Shown: piece after piece, positions 6,548 through 12,641 of the stretch
Layout: each line of letters opens with the position of its first letter
Numbering within the stretch: the first letter of the stretch is position 1
Assembly: GCA_009703845.1 (NCBI GenBank)
Contig: WLFI01000004.1
Location: forward strand, 1 to 14,541
Reading direction: 5' to 3'
DNA length: 14,541 nucleotides
Source: Actinomycetota bacterium
GTDB lineage: Bacteria; Actinomycetota; Actinomycetes; Actinomycetales; Microbacteriaceae
Position numbers and translations under genes: made by a program
The notes under the pieces: generated by a model
What the model was told of the DNA's origin: nothing
Databases searched by the model: none
What the model saw: only the letters and a program-made list of their open reading frames with translations

Positions 6548-6557
6548 TTCTTTACAA

Positions 6558-6597
6558 AAGAAAAGAGGCCTCCGATAGTTCGGCGGCCTCTTTTCTT
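6558..6597. terminator. Strong two-way intrinsic terminator between fabI and serB
   Basis: AAGAAAAGAGGCC (6558-6570) and its exact complement GGCCTCTTTTCTT (6585-6597) form a 13-bp stem around a 14-base loop that can itself pair partly (CCG/CGG). The stem ends in T-rich sequence on either strand, so it can end both fabI and serB transcripts. The serB stop codon (complement of 6596-6598) lies in the stem base. Confidence 0.9.
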
Positions 6598-7225
6598 ATC
6601 TAAAAAGCGGAATGAGTTCGGCCAGGTCGGCCAAGTCGACCACGACATTGGCCTGGTCACGCACAATCGGCTTTGCGTTGAATGCAACGCCGAGGGCAGC
6701 GGTGCTCATCATCTGAAGGTCGTTCGCGCCATCACCGACGGCAATCGTGTTTGACGGTGCAATACCCGACTCCGCGGCCCACCGCACTAAAGCTGCGGCC
6801 TTAGCGCTCTTGTCGATGATTACCCCGTCGACCCCTCCAGTGAGCTTGCCGTCTAAGACACCAAGTTGATTGGCTAAGTGAAAATCAACTCGCAAGCGCT
6901 CGGCAAGGGGCTGAAGAATCTGTGAGAACCCACCCGAAACTGCTCCGACGAGACCGCCTACAGAGTGAATGTGCTCGATTAGCGTAGTTACACCAGGGGT
7001 TAGGCGAACTCTTTCGTAGGTTGAGTGGATGACCGACTCGGGTAACCCAGAAAGTGTGGCAACTCGTGCCCTCAGTGAATCAGCGAAATCGATTTCACCC
7101 CGCATGGCTGCCTCGGTGATTTCTGCGACTTCGGATCGCTTGCCGGCTTCTTCGGCCAATAGCTCAATGACTTCGTCTTGAATCAGAGTCGAGTCAACAT
7201 CGAAGACGACTAAAAATCGGTTCAC
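6596..7225 (-). CDS. serB: Phosphoserine phosphatase SerB
   Basis: SerB hydrolyses O-phospho-L-serine to serine, the last step of the phosphorylated serine pathway. This 209-residue HAD enzyme has motif I VFDVDSTL (nucleophile Asp9, acid Asp11), motif II serine in VSGGFSQ (96-102), a motif III lysine in DKSAK (138-142) and motif IV GDGAND (164-169). The Glu after DSTLIQDE and the cap sequence fit SerB rather than other HAD groups. It is the short form with no N-terminal ACT domain, so amino-acid feedback through such a domain is absent. The start is GTG at 7225, which overlaps the glgC stop by 4 bases (GTGA); coupling to glgC translation is likely. I see no promoter of its own. Confidence 0.93.
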   Translation of the reverse strand: MNRFLVVFDVDSTLIQDEVIELLAEEAGKRSEVAEITEAAMRGEIDFADSLRARVATLSGLPESVIHSTYERVRLTPGVTTLIEHIHSVGGLVGAVSGGFSQILQPLAERLRVDFHLANQLGVLDGKLTGGVDGVIIDKSAKAAALVRWAAESGIAPSNTIAVGDGANDLQMMSTAALGVAFNAKPIVRDQANVVVDLADLAELIPLFR

Positions 7226-8466
7226 GGATTGACTACTACACCTTTGCCAACCACGGTCAGACCAGAGTCGGTCACAGTGAAGCCACGGTCGATGTCGCGC
7301 TGGCGATCAACGCCAATCATTGCCCCGTCGTTCACAACAACACCCTTGTCAAGAATTGCCCTACGCACGGTTGCATTGCGTCCGATCTGAACTCCGTCAA
7401 GAAGCACCGAGTCGGTAACAAGTGCGTGAGAGTTCACCTTGACCCAAGGCGATAGAACCGAACGCTCAACGATGCCACCAGAAACAACTGTGCCAAGCGA
7501 AACAATTGAATCGGTCGTGCGACCCTGGTTTCCTTCGCCATCGTGCACAAACTTGGCCGGTGGCAAGTTGATCTGCTGAGTGAAGATCGGCCACTCGGTG
7601 TTGTAAAGGTTGAAGACCGGCATGACCGAGATGAGGTCCATGTGGGCGTCGTAGTAGGAATCGATTGTTCCAACATCGCGCCAGTAGCTGTGGTCACGTT
7701 CGGTTGAACCTGGAATTTGGTTATACGTGAAGTCGTACACCGCTGCATCGTCGCGAGCAACCATGTAGGGCACAATGTCGCCACCCATGTCATGGCTTGA
7801 CTCGGTGAGTTCGCCATCAACTTCGATGGCTTCGATAAGCGCAGTTGCGCTGAATACGTAGTTGCCCATGGAGGCCAAAACTTCGTTGGGGGAGTCAGGT
7901 AGGCCAATCGGGTTGGCAGGCTTCTCTCTAAACGCGGCGATCTTTTTTGGGTTCTTGGGGTCAACCTCGATGACGCCAAACTGATTAGCTAGAGAGATAG
8001 GTTGACGAATCGCTGCGACGGTAACACCTTTACCAGACTCAATGTGGGCCTGAATCATTTGCTCGAAGTCCATGCGGTAAACGTGATCGGCGCCAACTAC
8101 GACGACGATGTCAGGTCGCTCATCGCTCAAGAGGTTCATGCTCTGCAAAATGGCGTCAGCGCTACCGCTGAACCAGCGCTTGCCCAGACGCTGTTGGGCT
8201 GGAACAGACGCAACATATGCGCCCAGTAGTGGCGACATGCGCCAGGTCTGTGAAATGTGACGGTCAAGCGAGTGTGACTTGTATTGAGTCAAGACAACGA
8301 TGCGGCGAAGACCAGAGTTGATCAGGTTCGAGAGAGCAAAATCGATCAGCCGGTAAGAGCCTCCAAACGGCACTGCCGGTTTGGCGCGGTCTGCTGTGAG
8401 AGGCATGAGTCGTTTTCCCTCGCCGCCGGCGAGCACCATGCCGAAAATTCGCTGCTGCTTACTCAT
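7222..8466 (-). CDS. glgC: Glucose-1-phosphate adenylyltransferase (ADP-glucose pyrophosphorylase) GlgC
   Basis: GlgC makes ADP-glucose from ATP and glucose 1-phosphate, the committed step of glycogen synthesis. The 414-residue protein has [14 protein letters not shown] (11-24) followed by [10 protein letters not shown], the nucleotide and activator region. It also has GADHVYRMD, the catalytic FREKP motif, and [12 protein letters not shown] for glucose-1-phosphate. The C-terminal part, with repeats such as [14 protein letters not shown], is the left-handed beta-helix. I chose the ATG at 8466. A TTG two codons upstream (8472) has an AGG at better spacing and cannot be excluded, while the ATG has no clear SD. 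It is divergent from glgA/glgM across 56 bases, the same arrangement as in Mycobacterium, and overlaps serB by 4 bases. Confidence 0.95.
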   Translation of the reverse strand: MSKQQRIFGMVLAGGEGKRLMPLTADRAKPAVPFGGSYRLIDFALSNLINSGLRRIVVLTQYKSHSLDRHISQTWRMSPLLGAYVASVPAQQRLGKRWFSGSADAILQSMNLLSDERPDIVVVVGADHVYRMDFEQMIQAHIESGKGVTVAAIRQPISLANQFGVIEVDPKNPKKIAAFREKPANPIGLPDSPNEVLASMGNYVFSATALIEAIEVDGELTESSHDMGGDIVPYMVARDDAAVYDFTYNQIPGSTERDHSYWRDVGTIDSYYDAHMDLISVMPVFNLYNTEWPIFTQQINLPPAKFVHDGEGNQGRTTDSIVSLGTVVSGGIVERSVLSPWVKVNSHALVTDSVLLDGVQIGRNATVRRAILDKGVVVNDGAMIGVDRQRDIDRGFTVTDSGLTVVGKGVVVNP

Positions 8467-8486
8467 AGCCAAATGTTATTGCCTAA

Positions 8487-8522
8487 ATGACCAGCGCGCT
8501 AACGCCTTAGTAATGTTGTGTC
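8487..8522 (+). promoter_or_regulatory. Candidate leaderless promoter of glgA/glgM
   Basis: TAATGT (8511-8516) is a TANNNT -10, followed by six bases and the ATG at 8523. ATGACC (8487-8492) lies 18 bp upstream and is similar to TTGACA. Transcription would start on the ATG, and no SD is present. The 56-bp divergent region must also hold the glgC promoter. Confidence 0.4.
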
Positions 8523-9713
8523 ATGCGCATTGATCTCATTAGCAAAGAATATCCACCGGCCATTTATGGTGGGGCTGGTGTTCACGTAGCCGAATTGGTC
8601 AAGGTTCTGCGAAAAGACATCGAAGTTCAGGTGCGTTGCTTTGGCGCTGAACGCAACGAAAATGACACCACGGCTTACGAACATCCGGAATCTTTCGCCG
8701 GTGTTAACGCGGCACTTCAGACCATGATTACCGACTTAGCCATGGTCGAGGATATCGCTGGAGCAGACCTCGTGCACTCGCACACCTGGTACGCCAACTT
8801 CACCGGGCAAGTGGCTTCGAAGATGCACAAGATTCCTCATCTGATTACCGCTCACAGTCTCGAACCGTTGCGCCCCTGGAAAGAGGAGCAACTCGGCGGG
8901 GGATACCGCATTTCATCTTGGCTAGAGCGCAGCGCCTATGAAGACGCCACAAAAATCATCGCGGTGAGTCATGGAATGCGAGCAGACATTTTGCGCGCAT
9001 ACCCGCAAATCGATCCTGCCAAGGTTGTTGTCGTGCACAACGGCATTGACCTGGCTGCTTTCCAATCAGCTAAGAACGACGAAGTAGTGCGCGGACTTGG
9101 TATTGACCCAGATCAACGGTCTGTTGTGTTCGTTGGCCGAATCACACAGCAAAAGGGTCTGCCATACCTGCTCAAGGCCGCTAAAGAATTACCAGCGGAT
9201 GTTCAACTGGTGCTCTGCGCGGGTGCACCCGACACCAAAGAGATTCAAGAGCAGGTAACCGCTCTCGTTGAAGAGCTAACCAAAACTCGCAGCAATGTGA
9301 TCTGGATCGAGCGGCACCTGTCTCGCTCAGAGCTAATCGCCGTTCTCTCTTCGGCAACGGTTTTCGCCTGCCCGTCGATTTACGAGCCGCTCGGCATCGT
9401 GAACCTTGAGGCAATGGCTTGCCACATTCCGGTTGTTGCTACGGCTACGGGTGGAATTCCTGAGGTTGTCGAAGACGGCAAAACGGGCATCCTGGTGCCT
9501 ATCGAGCAAATGCTTGATGGTTCTGGAAAGCCACTCGACGAAGTCAAGTTCGTCAGCGACTTTGCGGACGCTCTGAACCGGATGCTCGAACACCCAGACA
9601 TCGACGGGTTCGGTCAACGGGGCAGAGCCAGAGTTGAAGAACACTTCTCTTGGGATCAAATTGCGAGGGACACCATCGGCGTCTACCGCGATGCCATTGC
9701 CTCGTTCGCTTAG
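8523..9713 (+). CDS. glgA: Glycogen synthase, actinobacterial GT4 type (GlgA/GlgM-like)
   Basis: The protein has 396 residues, shorter than E. coli GlgA (about 477), and belongs to the GT4 rather than the GT5 type. The N-terminus has EYPPAIYGGAGVHVAEL (9-25), the acceptor-side motif of the Corynebacterineae-type enzyme. VGRITQQKG opens the donor domain, and SIYEPLGIVNLE carries the E-x7-E nucleotide-sugar motif before GGIPEVV. In mycobacteria the matching protein (Rv1212c) was first named GlgA and later shown to make maltose 1-phosphate from ADP-glucose and glucose 1-phosphate (GlgM). Either role fits; linear glucan extension cannot be told from maltose-1-phosphate synthesis by sequence. It sits divergent from glgC, the source of its donor. 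The start appears leaderless. Confidence 0.9.
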   Translation: MRIDLISKEYPPAIYGGAGVHVAELVKVLRKDIEVQVRCFGAERNENDTTAYEHPESFAGVNAALQTMITDLAMVEDIAGADLVHSHTWYANFTGQVASKMHKIPHLITAHSLEPLRPWKEEQLGGGYRISSWLERSAYEDATKIIAVSHGMRADILRAYPQIDPAKVVVVHNGIDLAAFQSAKNDEVVRGLGIDPDQRSVVFVGRITQQKGLPYLLKAAKELPADVQLVLCAGAPDTKEIQEQVTALVEELTKTRSNVIWIERHLSRSELIAVLSSATVFACPSIYEPLGIVNLEAMACHIPVVATATGGIPEVVEDGKTGILVPIEQMLDGSGKPLDEVKFVSDFADALNRMLEHPDIDGFGQRGRARVEEHFSWDQIARDTIGVYRDAIASFA

Positions 9714-9723
9714 GCTTTAGCCC
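9711..9723 (+). promoter_or_regulatory. Possible -10 element inside the glgA stop codon for the downstream ABC ATPase
   Basis: TAGGCT (9711-9716) fits TANNNT and begins with the glgA stop codon TAG. Seven bases later is the ATG at 9724, so a leaderless transcript of the ATPase could start there in addition to readthrough from glgA. There is no SD in the 10-base gap. No -35 is evident. Confidence 0.25.
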
Positions 9724-10506
9724 ATGAGCACCGTGATTTCACTTAAAGACGTTTCTGTTGTCAGAGGCGGTAAGCCAATTCTTGACCGTGTTGATTGGAC
9801 GGTAGAGGCTAATCAGCGTTGGGTGATCATCGGCCCAAACGGCGCAGGTAAAACCACCATGCTTCGCATTGCAGCTGCACAGATCCACCCGAGCCTAGGA
9901 AGCGCCGAGATTCTGGGCGAAAAGCTTGGTGAAGTGAATGTGTTTGAACTTCGAACTCGTATCGGATTCGCATCTTCGGCGTTGGCCTCTCACATACCCA
10001 ACTCTGAGAAGGTTTTGGACGCCGTCATGACCGCCTCTTATGCCATAACCGGGCGTTGGAACGAGAAATACGAAGACATCGATGAGCGTCGTGCTCGCCG
10101 TGTTCTAAACGAATGGCACCTTCAAGACTTTGCAGACAGGTCCTTCGGCACACTTTCTGATGGCGAACGCAAGCGCACCCAAATTGCCAGGGCGGTCATG
10201 CCAGACCCAGAACTACTGTTGCTCGACGAACCGGTTGCCTCGCTTGACCTTGCAGCGCGTGAACAAACCATCAAGATCATCGGAGCCTACGCCAGTGCGC
10301 CCGAAGCCCCGGCCATCATTATGGTTACTCACCACTTAGAAGAAATCCCTACCGGTTTCACTCACGCGTTGATCATGTCTGAGGGGCGGGTTTTTGCGGC
10401 TGGCCCAATTGAATCGACGATTACATCAGAGAAGATCAGCGAAGCGTTCGGCATGGCAATAACTGTCGATTCTGTCGACAATAGGTATCGCGCTAGAGCA
10501 CACTAG
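9724..10506 (+). CDS. Orphan ABC transporter-type ATP-binding protein
   Basis: This is a single cytosolic ABC cassette of 260 residues. Walker A is GPNGAGKT (37-44), the signature is LSDGE (144-148) instead of LSGGQ, Walker B is LLLLDEP (164-170) and the H-loop is His203 (VTHHLEE). The overall form, including the NQRWVIIGPNG lead-in, recalls the YlmA/ModF-like group of lone ATPases. No permease or substrate-binding gene is adjacent: glgA lies upstream and rpmE2 downstream. The partner and cargo are therefore unknown, and it may not be a transporter component at all. It follows glgA by 10 bases, so cotranscription is likely, with a possible leaderless promoter of its own. I know of no glycogen-linked role for such ATPases. 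Confidence 0.88.
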   Translation: MSTVISLKDVSVVRGGKPILDRVDWTVEANQRWVIIGPNGAGKTTMLRIAAAQIHPSLGSAEILGEKLGEVNVFELRTRIGFASSALASHIPNSEKVLDAVMTASYAITGRWNEKYEDIDERRARRVLNEWHLQDFADRSFGTLSDGERKRTQIARAVMPDPELLLLDEPVASLDLAAREQTIKIIGAYASAPEAPAIIMVTHHLEEIPTGFTHALIMSEGRVFAAGPIESTITSEKISEAFGMAITVDSVDNRYRARAH

Positions 10507-10508
10507 TC

Positions 10509-10517
10509 TGGTATAGT
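10509..10517 (+). promoter_or_regulatory. Extended -10 promoter of rpmE2
   Basis: TGG-TATAGT (10509-10517) is an extended -10, the best -10 match in the window. The -35 region is poor, as is common with extended -10 promoters. The start point would be near 10524, leaving a leader of about 60 nt. Confidence 0.5.
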
Positions 10518-10523
10518 TTTACC

Positions 10524-10583
10524 TTGTGCTCTTAGCACGAACAATCCCAGGCTTTACCGCCAAACAAGACTTTAGGAACTTCA
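10524..10583 (+). promoter_or_regulatory. Candidate L31 mRNA leader with 5'-end hairpin
   Basis: The predicted leader starts with the hairpin GTGCT-ctt-AGCAC (10526-10538). CTTGT at 10523-10527 can pair alternatively with ACAAG downstream (about 10564-10568), just before the AGGAA ribosome site (10574-10578). Structured leaders ahead of L31 genes, including actinobacterial ones, have been proposed as autoregulatory elements. A match of this one to any such motif is inference. Confidence 0.35.
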
Positions 10584-10835
10584 ATGAAGGCTGACATCCA
10601 CCCAAAGTACGAGACCGTCGTATTCCGTGACCTCGCTTCGGGCGTCGCATTCCTTACCCGCTCGACCGTTAGCTCAAGCAAGACCATCGAATGGGAAGAC
10701 GGCAACACCTACCCAGTTTTCGACGTTGAAATTTCGTCGGCTTCACACCCGTTCTACACCGGTAAGCAGCGCATCATGGATGCCGCCGGTCGCGTCGAGA
10801 AGTTCAACACCCGTTACAAGGGCTTCGGCGCATAA
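10584..10835 (+). CDS. rpmE2: 50S ribosomal protein L31 type B (zinc-free form)
   Basis: L31 sits in the central protuberance and bridges to the 30S head. The 83-residue sequence starts [16 protein letters not shown] and ends NTRYKGFG, the type B pattern, and contains no cysteine at all, so it is the C-minus form that does not bind zinc. In many actinobacteria this paralogue is repressed by Zur and replaces zinc-binding L31 under zinc shortage. Here no Zur-like palindrome is seen upstream, so it may be the constitutive copy. The start is firm: ATG at 10584 with AGGAA (10574-10578) five bases away. The gene is a single unit with an extended -10 promoter, a structured leader and a strong terminator, which fits high expression. 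Confidence 0.97.
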   Translation: MKADIHPKYETVVFRDLASGVAFLTRSTVSSSKTIEWEDGNTYPVFDVEISSASHPFYTGKQRIMDAAGRVEKFNTRYKGFGA

Positions 10836-10847
10836 CAACTTTCAAAT

Positions 10848-10883
10848 AAAAAAGACCCTCGCAGCTTTGCGAGGGTCTTTTTT
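10848..10883. terminator. Strong two-way intrinsic terminator after rpmE2
   Basis: AAAAAAGACCCTCGCA (10848-10863) and TGCGAGGGTCTTTTTT (10868-10883) pair over 16 bases with a GCTT loop. It has a six-T tract on the plus strand and the mirror-image A tract on the other side. It serves rpmE2 and also the convergent exonuclease gene, which ends at 10899. Confidence 0.95.
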
Positions 10884-10898
10884 GTGTCTAGAGCCGGG

Positions 10899-11624
10899 TT
10901 AAGGCTTTTCTGGCCAGCCGATGCTTGCCTTGAAGCTTGGGTCTTTCTCGGTCATGAACCTGGCGAAACTTTCATCGAGGTCTTTACTCCAGCCAACCTG
11001 CAGTGAGTGCAGGGTAGCTGCGTCGATCGAGAGTCGGTCTGAGAATTTTCTGGCCACCGCTTGCGCCACACGACCAGCAGCAACAGCATCGGCCGTTGCG
11101 TTATGCGCGTCTAGAAGTTCGACGCCGTAGAACTCGGCAGTGATTTCGAGTCTGCGCTTGCCGGAGCGATAACGATCAAGGAATTTGTCGATCACCAACG
11201 GGTCGATCACTGGCATCGGGTTGTTCAATGGTTCGATTCCGTGACGCTTGGCCTCTTCGCGCAAGATGGTGAAGTCATATGGCGCGTTATAGGCCACCAC
11301 TGGAATGCCGGCTTCAAAGAAGCTGCGCAGTTTTTCGACAATCTCTGACACCACTTCGGCGGCAGGTCTGCCTTCGGCCCTAGCCCTTTCGGTGGTTACA
11401 CCGTGAACCGATGCTGCCATGGCCGGAATCTCAATGCCGGGGTCTGCCAACCACTCGATTTCATCGCCAATGATTTGGCCGTTCTCGTCGATAGTGGTTG
11501 CGCAGGCGGTGACTATTCGGGCCTCACGCAGGTCGAGTCCGGTGGTTTCAAGGTCAAACACCGCGAGCTTTTTTGCCCAATCGGGAAGGGGAGATACTGG
11601 CAGGTCGAAGAGAGCGTCGTTCAC
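10899..11624 (-). CDS. DnaQ-like 3'-5' exonuclease (DEDDh, RNase T superfamily)
   Basis: The DEDDh nuclease fold is clear. ExoI is AVFDLETTG (residues 21-29 from this start; catalytic Asp24 and Glu26), ExoII is the VVAYNAPYDF segment, and ExoIII is HNATADA with His-x4-Asp. This is the layout of the DNA polymerase III epsilon subunit and its stand-alone relatives, which remove 3' nucleotides in proofreading or repair. Lone copies are common in actinobacteria and often named DNA polymerase III subunit epsilon, but no polymerase gene is near and no clamp-binding motif could be fixed. I chose the GTG at 11624 (241 residues). A TTG at 11654 would add ten residues; neither has a convincing SD. It lies downstream of metF on the same strand and could share its transcript. 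Confidence 0.87.
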   Translation of the reverse strand: MNDALFDLPVSPLPDWAKKLAVFDLETTGLDLREARIVTACATTIDENGQIIGDEIEWLADPGIEIPAMAASVHGVTTERARAEGRPAAEVVSEIVEKLRSFFEAGIPVVAYNAPYDFTILREEAKRHGIEPLNNPMPVIDPLVIDKFLDRYRSGKRRLEITAEFYGVELLDAHNATADAVAAGRVAQAVARKFSDRLSIDAATLHSLQVGWSKDLDESFARFMTEKDPSFKASIGWPEKP

Positions 11625-11682
11625 GAGAGCAAGACTAACCCGATGCGCAGACAATGAGGCTCAGGCGAGAATGATGTTGTTG

Positions 11683-12552
11683 CTAGGCGAGCCCAACCTC
11701 TTTGGCCACTCGGGTGGCAGCCTTTGATTGGTTGAGAGCAAAGATGTGCAAACCCGGTGCACCAGCCGCAAGCAATTCACGCCCCAACTGCACCGTGTAT
11801 GCCATGCCGATTTCGCGAGCGGCGTCTTCATCGGTTGCGCTGATTAGTCGGTCGTGCAAATCCGATGGCACACTGGCCCCGCTGAGTTGAGCCATTCGCA
11901 AAACATTCTTGGCGTTGGCAATGGGCATGAGCCCGGGCAAGATCGGCATCGTCACGCCGGCCTCGCGCGCAGCATCCACTAGCTCGACATAGTGCGACGC
12001 CGCAAAAAACAATTGGGTCACGGCGAACTTTGCCCCAGCATCCTGTTTGATTTTGAGAACTCGCACATCAGCCGCAATGTCAACAGACTCGGGGTGCTTT
12101 TCTGGAAACGCAGCCACGCCAACTGGCAACGAAGACGACTCTTGGGCGAGGCTAACCAGGTCTACCGCTCGCTTTAGTTCGCCCTGGCTCAGCGCATCTG
12201 GGTTGTCAGCCGGGTTGTCGCCTCGAATAGCGAGGATGCCCGCCACTCCGGCCTGCTCAAACTGACGGATAACTGCCAGTGTGCTTTGTTTTGTTGCCCC
12301 AACACAGGTGAGGTGGCCGATGGTTGCAACTCGGCTTGAGAAGCTTTCGACGACAGCAATTGAGCGTTCGCGGTTAGAACCTCCGGCCCCGTAGGTGACC
12401 GAGACAAAGTCGGGGGATAGCCTCTGGAGCTGTTCGAACGACTCATTCAGGGTGTCGAAACCGGCGTCATCTTTCGGCGGAAAGAATTCGAAAGAAAGCG
12501 TAGGTTTGCCACCGTTTGTTCGACGGTTTAGCGCCTCTACGATCGCACTCAA
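11683..12552 (-). CDS. metF: Methylenetetrahydrofolate reductase MetF
   Basis: MetF reduces 5,10-methylene-THF to 5-methyl-THF with FAD, supplying the methyl group for methionine. The 289-residue TIM-barrel protein has LSFEFFPPKDD (19-29) with the catalytic Glu22, VSVTYGAGGS, GHLTCVGATKQ and GILAIRGDNPAD, all standard MetF blocks. The start is a TTG at 12552, preceded by a G-rich GGGG stretch about five bases away; no ATG or GTG in frame near the N-terminus would keep the family's first strand. It is divergent from metH, which uses its product, with 89 bp between them, so joint control by a methionine-responsive regulator is plausible but not shown. Confidence 0.95.
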   Translation of the reverse strand: MSAIVEALNRRTNGGKPTLSFEFFPPKDDAGFDTLNESFEQLQRLSPDFVSVTYGAGGSNRERSIAVVESFSSRVATIGHLTCVGATKQSTLAVIRQFEQAGVAGILAIRGDNPADNPDALSQGELKRAVDLVSLAQESSSLPVGVAAFPEKHPESVDIAADVRVLKIKQDAGAKFAVTQLFFAASHYVELVDAAREAGVTMPILPGLMPIANAKNVLRMAQLSGASVPSDLHDRLISATDEDAAREIGMAYTVQLGRELLAAGAPGLHIFALNQSKAATRVAKEVGLA

Positions 12553-12596
12553 GATTGCCCCTAGATGGTTGGAATGATGGGGGCTGCAGTGCCCGT

Positions 12597-12628
12597 TACC
12601 CGAGAAGTTTATCGCTATGCGGCGGGTA
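12597..12628. repeat. Inverted repeat in the metF/metH divergent region
   Basis: TACCCG (12597-12602) and CGGGTA (12623-12628) are exact complements 20 bases apart. They could form a hairpin or an operator for a regulator shared by the two methionine genes. A possible metF -10, TAAACT, lies on the minus strand between the arms (complement of 12606-12611). Confidence 0.3.
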
Positions 12629-12641
12629 GAATTGGAGGTCT

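Noticed and set aside
8002..8490. Plus-strand open frames opposite glgC
   Set aside because: They are Arg/His-rich shadow translations of glgC with no start signal or family likeness.
10507..10583. Zur box upstream of the cysteine-free L31 gene
   Set aside because: No AT-rich TGAnAATnATTnTCA-like palindrome could be found in the gap.
12553..12641. Cobalamin or SAM riboswitch ahead of metH or metF
   Set aside because: The gap is 89 bp and must serve two divergent genes; no conserved B12-box or SAM-box sequence is visible.
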